The notes beneath the pieces were generated by a model, which was not told the DNA's origin, searched no databases, and saw nothing but the letters and a program-made list of their open reading frames with translations. A stretch of 64,000 bases of DNA from Cylindrodendrum hubeiense (Eukaryota > Ascomycota > Sordariomycetes > Hypocreales > Nectriaceae), in assembly GCA_014621425.1 (NCBI GenBank), contig JAANBB010000188.1, forward strand, positions 1-64,000. The letters are read 5' to 3'. Shown here in pieces: positions 55,180 through 64,000 of this stretch; the first letter of the stretch is position 1, and each line of letters opens with the position of its first letter. A program made the position numbers and the translations under genes.

Positions 55180-58100
55180 ATGTTTTCCCCGTCTGTCGTC
55201 GCCGACGGTGGCCCGGCGACGGCAACCCGTTCACGCCGGCGACAGCGTCCCTTGAGCTCCGAGAACCTCGTCCAGCAGCCCAAGGCTAAGAGACCGCGCC
55301 TGCCGCTGACTGAGACGACTTTTGTCAGCCCCGACACCCAGCAGGAGATGATCGAGGTCAAGACCGATAAAGTCGCGACCGTCCATGTCAACAACGAAGC
55401 CGTCGAGAACCCACCACCCACGCTGCGCAAAGAATTGAATGTTCGCGCCAAAAAATCCAAGCATGGAGACCGAGCGGCCAATAAGGGAGATGGAAGCCTT
55501 GTTTTAGTATGGAGCGATGCGATTTGCCTTGTTTTGATACCAAATGCTGATTCTTCCTAGACTAGTACCAACGCATATACCGTGAGCAAGCTTCCGGCGC
55601 TGCCAGACAGGATTCGCTCCGACTGGTCAGGTAAGTTGTTTATCCTCCGCAACCCTCACCGTTCAAGTCCCTGCTCACTGTTCGGACCACAGGTAACCAA
55701 ACTGCCGACATCTTCTCCACCTCTGGGTATGCTCTCACCCTGACCGCCGCCCACGCCATCGTTTGGCCCTACACCTCGACCTCACAATCACCCGAAACCT
55801 TCACATTTACCCTTCCCTCAGCCTCGAAACCGACCGATCCCCTTCCTGTAGGATGCCTCGTTTCCCCCTCCGCATCGTCGACCGAGCCTGGCTTGGTTGT
55901 GGTCATGGCCGGCAGCGGAAAAGTGGTATACTGGGAGTCCATCTCTAGCGCGGCCACCTTCGCCTTCATCAAGAAGGACCGTTCTGGCGTCGAGCATATG
56001 ATTACAGGAATGGCATCTGGCGAGAAGGTCGTCGCCATCACCAACGCTGAATCTGCTGGCTTCATCCTGACCTTCAACTCTGGACGACTCGCTTACCTCA
56101 ACGTGCGCGACGGCCATGGCCGTCCGTCAATCTCTGTTCAATTCTTGCGCAACAACCTTTCAGCCTCAACTAGCGGAATCTTTGGCAGCATTCGCCATGC
56201 GTTTTCTAACTTGTCACTACGAGGAGATATCGCGGCTGTCCGCGCCGATCGATCGGCCAGAGTTGGAGAGAGGAACGTCGTTGCGCTCACTGGAAAGGGT
56301 CGACTGCAGGCATGGAAGGTTCATCGAGGAGGCCACAACGAGATCATTGGGGAGGCAGACGTGCGCGACGACATTATCGCCGCGCTGCAGGAAACAGACC
56401 CTGGCTCTCGAGAATTCCCGGCAGAATCCTTCGAGGCTGTGGATTTCACCTATGTGCCCAAGGGTTTGGAACCCAAATACCTTGAGCTGACTAGGTTGAG
56501 TGAGGCGATGTCATCCGATGACTCCACGGTGCAACACCTCTTGCTGCTCGTCAGCCTAACCCTTCGAAGCTCCTCACGCTACGCCTTGGTCGAAGCCGTC
56601 CTGACTTCTAGAGAATGTCAGATTGGAATGATCCGACCCCTTACCTCTTACTCGACTCCGACCTCATCATCACCCTCTCAGACTACACGGCCTCGGCTCT
56701 ACCTCCCACGACCAGCCCTTGTCGCATATGTTGCTTTCGATCGCGCAACCGTCATCGCGTCAATCGCAGTCCCTCCCGAGTCACCAGACTCTCAACTTCA
56801 ATCCGACAGCCACATTCTACCAGCAGCTTTCGAGGACGTCGTCGACTTCCGGGAAGATGATGTTCACGAAATCATCGGCTCTGGTTTAGAAGAAACCCCT
56901 GCAATTCACGGGCATGAAGACAGCCGTTTGCACCGACACAAGACCAAGAACCCCGCTGTGGTTCTGATGGTACGAGGAGCGGGAGTTGTGCGGATCGTGA
57001 CAACCGACGTGGACAAGTTTGCCAGTGAGCAACCTCCAAAAGTTTCCGCTAAGAGCAAGCTTGAACAGGCTGTCTTTTTTGGCGTGAAGCAAGACAACCC
57101 GTTGATCTTCGATGGCCGACAGGAAATCAAGTTCACCAAGGAGGAGACGGCGCGAGCGGCGTTGGAAGTGAGCCACGAGATTCTTAGCTCAACTACTCCG
57201 TACATTTCGACGCTTCCAGCATCGTTGGAAGACAATCTTCGAGCCCGATCAAAGGCACTGGAGAGGTTGATGTCGCATCTGAGAACGACAGGAGCTGATC
57301 TTGACCGCAAGACTCGATGGAACCTGCTGTACAACGCCGAGAAGATGCATGTAGCTATCATGCTCTGGAAGCGACACGAGGCCTTCACCGCAGCCCGTCC
57401 TGCTAACGATAAGAAGAGCCTGATCGGGTCGATTGTGGAATTTATCCACCAGGACCAGAAGCACAACCCTGTCGCTAACATCGGTGAGGTTGACCGAGTC
57501 CGACACTGGTTTGTCAATGATATTTTCCGCCTTGAACTCTTTGTTGCCTGGGCTTATGAGGTTATCAAGACCTTGTACAAGGACAACCTCCTTGACGATG
57601 CTAAGGTCACCGTCATGGTCCACGAGGCAATTCAAGTCAACATCTGCACTCACGTGGCAGCCCTCGACTTCCGAAAGAACAACTTGAACTATTATGGCCT
57701 CGGCTACGAAGAACTCCGTATGGGTATCCTACGTGATGGATACGAGGACCTACCTGAGCCTTGGACTGGCTGTCACTACATCGCCAACAACGTCAAACGC
57801 CTCGTTGATCTCTCTGATCAATGGGTACTCCAGAACCGACGGGGAGACGAAAAGCCCAAGTCGCCAAGCCAGCCGGACCCGAAGGTGATCACCAAAATCT
57901 TCGAAGACCTGCCTCTCCTCACCGATGGCATGCTCACATCCGTTTTGGAATATGCTCGCTGGGGCATGACGACTTCGGACCAGAAGACCATGGCTCAAAA
58001 CTTTGCTCAGGTGTATCAGACGGATCGATACGACAAGTCTATTGCCCTAGCTCGCTCCGGGAAGTGGGAGGAAGGAGCTAGCATTGCCGAGAAGCACGAG

Positions 58101-59489
58101 TCCCTGGACGCTTTAGCAGTCATCTTGTTGGACCATATTGAGGATTTGGAAAAACAACTTGCTGATCCTGGTCTTGCTCAGGTTGAGACACAAAACCTTA
58201 AGATGGTGCGACAGGCTAAAAAGACCAAGCTGGAAACTAGTTTTTCCAACTATGGCCAAGCTTTTGCATTCCCAGTGTACAAGTTCATGCTTCAGAAGCA
58301 TGGAGTGGAGGCAGTTTTGGAATTTGACCTAGACAAACTTGGCTTTAAGACCCAATTCCTCCGAAGCAAGCCAGAGCTGGCGAGGATATCCTGGATCAAC
58401 GATGTTCAGCAGGAAAAGGACGTCGGCCAGAGTGCTGACACGCTGGTCGAGCTTGCTCTTAACAAGGAGCAGCAAGTGTGGAATAAGAAGATTGAGCTGA
58501 GTCTTGGAAAGCTGGCGCTTTTGGCTGAGATGGAGGAGAAGGATGCCGGCACTGCCACCTTGAAAGTCGTCTCCGACGAGGCCCGCATCGAAGAGAGGCT
58601 GAAGAAGGTTGATGATGAGTTGATTGCCATCAAGATTCAGGACCACCTCTATGCCCAAATCTTCCCCAGCACCTACGCTGCGGTGGATGATGCCGCTGCT
58701 CTCAACTTCGCGATGGAGGCGCATAGCATGAACATCCCACGAAGGCAAAAGGCCCAGCACCAAATCTTCGAGGACGGATTGAAGCGATTGCTAAGACATG
58801 AGGCTCTCGATGCAATGACTCTCATCGACCTGCTGACGCTCATTTCCCTTAACCCAGAGACAAGAGACGGAAACGATGAGATGGCACATCCCTTCTGGTT
58901 GGCACTTAAAGTGGCGGATAGCAGCTGCCACAACGACGAAAAGAAGGAGGCCAAGAGACTCATCTGGAGGAGGCTGTTCATTCGCGATGATTGGGCCAAG
59001 ATCAACGATACCCAACTCAAAGATGATCGCGAAGTGGTGGAGCGGCTGACGGATACCGAACTCTTTGCAATGCTCGCGGATTGCGTCAGGTTTCGTAAGT
59101 CATACAATCTTTCTGATGCTGAGTGCTTTACTAATCCCCGCACAGAAGACCCACGAGAACCGTTTCGGCCCCTGTCGCCTCAGGAGGCCCTGGGCTCATT
59201 TGTGGACCACCTTGATCGCCGTTTCCGCGACTTCGACACCACTTTTCAGTCGAAGCTGAGCGAGGCTATGAAGTATGAGGATAAGATCCTCCATCAGTAC
59301 ATAGAGAAGAACCGACTCGCGGATTGGGTGCCCACCACTCTCAACGCCGCTCGAGTCGAGGTTAACGGTCTTTTGGACGATGCTACCAAGGCGGGCGCTG
59401 CCATCGAGGAGAACTCGACTGGCAAGTCGCTCTTTGCGAGCAAGTCCAACGGCACCACAAGCGGAGTGTCATTGTTCGGACAGATTTAA
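55180..59489 (+). CDS. nup133: Nucleoporin Nup133
   Basis: Exons 55180-55506, 55561-55630, 55693-59094 and 59146-59489 give 1380 residues. The N-terminal part after a disordered basic head (RSRRRQRPLSS, KAKRPRLP) is the beta-propeller domain; the reading is fixed by SDWS-GNQTADIFSTSG across intron 2. The C-terminal two-thirds is alpha-helical (e.g. WSRHW-like FVNDIFRLELFVAWAYEV, DLPLLTDGMLTSVLEYARWG) as in the Nup133 solenoid, and the last 120 residues match the family tail. Nup133 is an end member of the Y complex that builds nuclear-pore rings. The 51-bp intron 3 (59095-59145) has GTAAGT, CTAAT branch and CAG but is a multiple of three and stop-free, so unspliced mRNA would add 17 residues. 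Confidence 0.9.
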
Positions 59490-60437
59490 GGACCGGGCAA
59501 CAACGTCATTGGGCGGCGTTCTCTTTCGTTTTTATTGTTTTCTTTGTCGATAACCGCGTGTATTATAAACTACGGCCCTCGCGATTCCGAGCGCGAGGAG
59601 AGCGATGCTGGAATCAGACACAAACAGACGTACACACAAAAGGGGGTCTCATGGATCGGTTGGAGATGGAATGGGATGGCTCTGCGAAGGGAGATGGCTT
59701 TTCCCGTCTTTTGGCTTGTTTTCTCTTACGTTGTTCCTGCTGCTAGCTGTGAGATGAAACGGGGAATGGATGACGGGCGTGGCAGGCCTCAACATCTCGG
59801 GGCAGAGACTGGTATTTCCCCCTGGGATGGAAGGAAATGGATTTCCCTATGCTGGTAATAAAGAACTTACGCTGAGCATGCGAGCTATTTTGCATGCGGT
59901 TCATATACGTTTATCCGACCTTGATGCTTTTGTGAAGTTTCCTTTGGGAGGGTAAAGTAGGCCTTCGTATTTTTGAGAGACCTATGGAAGATGGTACGTT
60001 GATGGTCCTATTTTCACTATTCCACGTAGAGAATTCGCTATCCAGAACATCACTTTCGTCGCGAATACACTTTTGTTGTGCAATCTTGGTCATTCCGGCA
60101 TTATTTACATGCTCCCATGCGCCACATGATAACCTGGCACCCAAACCCATTTCCCCTCGGGTCCGAAATCATTTTTTAAGGGACCATCCCACGAGGAGGC
60201 CGACTCCTACTGGCGATGCCCGATCAAAACCGAACACCACGCTCATCTCATTCAAGGTACCAAGCCGGGACGAAGCCCGTGCAGACAGCCGGGGAGCCGT
60301 CCAAGCCCACGTAGTCACGGCAGCATCGTAAGAGGCACCGCGAAAGGGCCACCAGCTTCCAGACACCAGCTGTGACCAAACAGAAGTCGCCTGTAGGGAC
60401 ACAGACGTGGGGAAGCGAGAAAAAAGAGTTGGGTAAC
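59490..60437. other. Convergent intergenic region
   Basis: 3' sequences of NUP133 and the eIF2-beta gene. No coding region; the overlapping frames lack conserved motifs. Confidence 0.5.
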
Positions 60438-62048
60438 TTAACCCTGCATCTTTCTTCGCTTGCCGACCTGGGCAGAGAAACCGGTCTTGATAGCAGTGAC
60501 ACTTCGTCGGGATCCGCAGTTGTTGCAGGTGATGAAGTAAAGACGGTTCTCTCCCTTGTTGAGCTCGGTATCGGGCGATTTGCAGGTCTTGCAAGTGACG
60601 TACTCGACTGGGATTGTTGTTAGCATCCGGGGTGCATCACCGGCAGGGGGTATCAACGAAGTGGGGTAGACTCACTGATGTATTTTCGGACAACGTTCTC
60701 AATCTGCTTCTGCTGGAATCGACCCTTGATAACCAATCTTCGGCTACCGTCGACTGAACCACTGGTACCCAACTCGGCGAAGAGGTAAGCAGTGACGTGC
60801 TCCTCGGTTCGCTTCATTCGCTTGCAGATATCGGCGATGTTGGCGAAGACGGTCTTTCGGTTGCCTTCACGCATGCACTGGGGCGGGGGGATCTTGTAGC
60901 TCTTGGTGCCGCTGAGGGCGTGGTCGGGGTTCTTCTGGGCAAGCTGGCTGAAGAAACGGTTGAGGAGCATGGTGTAGACGATGGGCTTGGTCTCTTCGTG
61001 GGCCCAGATGCCGGTGCCGGCATCCATATCGCCCTCATCCTCCTGGGCGGGCTCCTCACCCTCCTCGGTATCCTTGACCTCGAGCTCCTTGAGCTTGGCG
61101 GTGAATTCGTCGTCCTCGGCACCGGCCTCCTTGACCTTCTTCTTCTTCTTCTTCTTCATGGAAAGGTCCAGGCCACCATCCTCGGCGGGGGCAGCATCGT
61201 CAGCTTCGGCGTCGTCGGTCTTGACCTTCTTCTTCTTCTTCTTCTTGAGGAGGGACAGGTCCAGGCCGCCTTCGTCGGCAGGGGGGGCGTCGTCCACAAC
61301 GGCTGAGGGCTGGGGGTCAGTAAAGGCTCCAAGGGCGGCTGTCAGCGGCGGCGTACGAGGCGTGTGGGACTGGGCCGTCTCCTTGGGATCGTCGGTAGCG
61401 TTGACCATGGTCACGGAACCGTCAGCGTCGACTACGATTTGCTCGTCGGTAAATGTAACGGATTTGCGAGATTTGCGTTCGCGGGGTTGCTGCAAAGGAA
61501 AGAAAAAGAGCTTGTTAGTACCGGAGGAGGACGGGTGGTGGGTTTGGTGAAAGTGGAGGTGGAGGTGGAGGTGGAGGATTGAGGGTTGTGGTGATGGTGG
61601 CGGATGGAAAATGTGACTCAGGAAGTCAAATCGAGGCTGGGCCAGAAATGGCGAGAAGGCGGTGGTACAATTGGTGCAGGGCAGGTGGTAGCGGGCAGGC
61701 GGACAGTGTGGACAGTTCTGTGGGACGGAGTTCTGTGGGTGTGTTGGTGGTGCACTGCACACGGCGCACTGCGCACTACTGCTGCAGCGTGTGTCGAGGG
61801 ACGGTGGGGTAAAAATAATGGCTTTTGGAGGGGCAGCTCGTTTGTTTGGTGGGTTGTTTGGTGGGCTGTTTGGTGCGGAGCGAGTGCTGTGGTGTGGGAA
61901 AGGTGGTGGGAGAGGTGCGAGCTGCGAGGGTAAAACAGGGCTAGACGCTCTGGGTGCGGTGCTGTGTATGTAGCCACCCGTGTGTAGGGTGACCGTGGGT
62001 AGGTAGGTAGGCAACTTAGGTAACTTAGGTACTCACTTGGCCTTCCAT
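60438..62048 (-). CDS. sui3: Translation initiation factor eIF2 subunit beta
   Basis: Exons 62048-62037 (12 nt, MEGQ), 61489-60676 and 60607-60438 encode 331 residues. The C-terminal half has the eIF2-beta/eIF5 core ([18 protein letters not shown], then [16 protein letters not shown]) and the zinc ribbon CKTC...CNNC, read across the last intron ([12 protein letters not shown]). The N-terminal half has two lysine boxes, each KKKKKKKVK within a repeated GGLDLS module, which contact eIF5 and eIF2B-epsilon; yeast and human have three. With eIF2-alpha and -gamma it carries initiator tRNA to the 40S subunit. Intron 1 is 547 bp, far longer than the others here, and holds the GTGGAG repeat. The 12-nt first exon is inferred from phase and continuity. 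Confidence 0.9.
61553..61577. repeat. GTGGAG hexamer repeat inside eIF2-beta intron 1
   Basis: Four GTGGAG units run without interruption near the 3' end of the long first intron. On the transcribed strand it is CTCCAC, i.e. a pyrimidine-rich tract about 65-90 bp upstream of the 3' splice site. Confidence 0.9.
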
Positions 62049-62819
62049 GGTTGCTGCTTGTTTGCCTGCTTGTTGCTGGCTGCTGATACGGCACTGATGC
62101 GCGCGCGAGTCCAGTTCCGGCTCCGGGTCCAGTTCCAGTGGCACGGGCTCTGCTTGCTTCGGGCGTGGTCGTGTCGTGTGTTGGTGATCCGGCGGCCTCG
62201 GGCTGTTGCTGCTCGTGCTCGTTGCTTTTCCTTTCCTCTTGGGTTTGTCTGGGGCCGTGAAGTTGACGATGCTGGCGAGGGGCGAGGGAAATCAGGCCGA
62301 ACGTCATGGCCGACTCGGACGCTACTACTGATGACCTAAGGTACCTGCCCAATCTTGGCGAACCGAGCCCGGGCTGAGCAGGTCACGCTGGTAGTCACGT
62401 GCGCGCAACCACCACCACCCTGGCCAATCACACCTCTCCGTTGCTTCTCCAGCTCGGAGCGCCAGCCCGGGGAGCCGATGCGACGACGACACCGAAGACG
62501 CCCTCCTCGGCAATAGTTATGTGACGGAGTTGTCGCCTTGGTTGTGTTCTGCTGTCGTTTCTGGAGGTCCCGTCCAGGAGTATTCGTTTCCCTCGTTTCA
62601 AACCCACCTCTATATCCGGCCGCCTCATCTCCACCACCTCATTTGCGCCTCAGTCCTCCAAGCTCCCACCGTAACCCGTGATCCGAGTTCCCGCCTATCC
62701 TCGACTGCTATCCGAGCTCCGCCCAAGCAACATCAACCTCCCCGCACCGAGCTTGCGCCGCTCCATCCAACCCTCCTCCCCCCGCGGGCTATATACCTAC
62801 CCTCGACTCAGCCGCCGCA
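62049..62819. other. Divergent promoter region SUI3/MIM2
   Basis: 771 bp between start codons of eIF2-beta and the Mim2-like gene. It contains a CACGTG at about 62395-62400 and C/T-rich leader DNA before 62820. No gene is seen. Confidence 0.5.
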
Positions 62820-63226
62820 ATGGCCAGCGCCGAATCCCTCGTCGACCTGCTGCACGACGTGGCAGATGACAAGGACGATGTCGACTCCCTCCCCTCCATG
62901 TCCACCGACGACATCTACTCCGAGGCCGACTCCGACGCACAAGAAGAGTGGGAGCGCAGTTTAGAACAGCTGCAGCTCATCCTCACCATGATGATCGTAC
63001 CCTGGATGGGCAAATTCTTTGGCCGGAAATTTGCATACTGGAGTAGGACACACACCCTCCGTTCCCGCCTCGTGTTTGATCGAGCGAGCGAGCGAACGTT
63101 GCTAACAGAGTCTCTCTTTTAGGTTGGACGCGATATATGGCATGGATACACAACGTCGATGTTCGATGGACCAACAAGAAGGCATTTAATGTCGCGGGGG
63201 CAGTAGGGGCAGCGGCAACGCTATAG
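62820..63226 (+). CDS. mim2: Mim2-like mitochondrial outer-membrane import protein
   Basis: Exons 62820-63042 and 63123-63226 encode 108 residues. The first half is acidic and serine-rich (DDVADDKDDVDS, MSTDDIYSEADSD). One membrane helix follows (LQLILTMMIVPWMGKFFGRKFAYW) with the glycine and basic residues after it that are typical of fungal Mim2, and a short tail (RYMAWIHNVDVRW). Mim1 and Mim2 form the MIM complex that inserts helical proteins into the mitochondrial outer membrane. The protein is short, so the assignment rests on the pattern of an acidic head, one TM and a WxRYMxW-type tail; the 80-bp intron restores the frame at WS-WTRY. Confidence 0.7.
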
Positions 63227-64000
63227 ACGAGAGGATGGCGAGCATCCGTGAATGCCTGAGCGATGGCACGATAGAAGAAGAATAGGAAGAAGAAGGGAGG
63301 ACGAACCTCTCGGGAATATTTAAGGCTTCATAATGGTGTTAATGGATTTGGGTTTGCGCCTCTCAACAATAGATGAATGAACCATACGCAGCCGGTACGA
63401 TTGCGTGAGGAGCAGGACACACAGCACGGGCAAGGCGACTCAATATATCACGAAGAGTTTCAAGTGCACAGAAATTTTACCAAAACAACCTTGGTATTGG
63501 GACAAACGCCATCATGCGTGTGGCAGAATTGAATCAACTATACAGTCATTGCCCATTCCTCTGACCCTCTCGTGGCCTGGCCTTCGCCGTACCACCTTTT
63601 GTACACATGATAACATTACCCATGCTCGAACATTACTATTGCGAAGAAAGCAACCCATAAAACCTCGCCTTGCTAACATGATATATACCGTCTTCCTGCG
63701 CCAAAGTCTCAAAAGTGCCCGGCGCTGCCCAGCGCGCCGTATGGGTGACAAACCAATCCAGCCTCGGCTTTTGCTCCAGCTCGAGGGTTCTGGATTCGAG
63801 TGCGACGACGTAAATGCAGCCGTGAAGAGGGTGTTTGTTGGCTTGCATTGTGCGTCATGTTGTGTCGTGTCGTGTTGTGTCGTGTTGTGTCATTGTCGAC
63901 CATCTTGGTTTGGCCCATTAGACGTTAAGCTGGGACATGCTGGGTCTTGAAGCGGCCCGGAAAGAACCACCAAGGTGCTCGCGGGCGTCTTTGAGGGTGA
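63227..64000. other. Intergenic region at the right edge
   Basis: 3' region of the Mim2-like gene and unassigned DNA up to the edge. It contains a TGTTGTGTCG-based repeat at 63856-63892. No gene is recognised. Confidence 0.5.
63856..63892. repeat. 10-bp degenerate tandem repeat (TGTTGTGTCG)
   Basis: Three TGTTGTGTC units, one followed by an extra TGTCG, in non-coding DNA near the right edge. Confidence 0.85.

Overview
The window looks like nuclear DNA of a filamentous ascomycete, most probably a sordariomycete. The support is short introns (about 50-190 bp) with GTRNGY donors and YAG acceptors, moderately GC-rich coding DNA, and fungal families such as the SPX/VTC proteins, Ahc1, the eight-cysteine GPI-anchored proteins and GT31 enzymes. 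The 121-bp 18S rRNA fragment at the left edge reads like a Hypocreales-type 18S from memory; I did not run an alignment. All exon boundaries were inferred by hand from splice consensus and protein continuity.

Left part (1-23 kb) is gene-poor. It opens with an 18S rDNA fragment that stops abruptly at about position 121 and continues straight into the 3' half of a fungal transcription-factor-like gene. It then holds an SPX-domain membrane protein, a KpsF/GutQ-like SIS-domain protein, a GT31 glycosyltransferase and an F-box protein. Long gene-free stretches (about 5.0, 4.2 and 4.8 kb) separate these and carry small decayed tandem repeats and one nested inverted-repeat structure.

Middle part (22-32 kb) holds a divergent pair, a Tctex-type dynein light chain and the polyphosphate-synthesis subunit Vtc1. 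They share a promoter with three CACGTG sites. An Alba-like protein, an Ahc1-type chromatin protein with a long pyrimidine-rich leader, and an eight-cysteine GPI-anchored protein follow.

Right part (35-63 kb) is a dense housekeeping block: AIP1 (actin turnover), ALG13 (N-glycan precursor) divergent from RSM24 (mitoribosome), a Ras-like protein with damaged nucleotide-binding motifs, a membrane-anchored fatty-aldehyde dehydrogenase, RRP4 (RNA exosome), a DMAC1-like small mitochondrial membrane protein, AP-3 mu, mitochondrial malonyl-CoA:ACP transacylase, a TRAPPC2L/Tca17 sedlin protein, AFG1 ATPase, NUP133, eIF2-beta and a Mim2-like outer-membrane import protein. Five of these are mitochondrial (RSM24, DMAC1-like, MCT1, AFG1, MIM2) and two act in vesicle traffic (APM3, TCA17).

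The most interesting points are the rDNA-gene junction with a perfect 20-bp palindrome 21 bp beyond it, the Ras-like protein that keeps a CaaX-like tail but has lost key GTPase residues, the CACGTG cluster upstream of VTC1 on a window that also carries an SPX-TM protein, and the concentric inverted repeats near 18.1 kb. I saw no CRISPR array, no tRNA or 5S gene I could defend, and no intact transposon.
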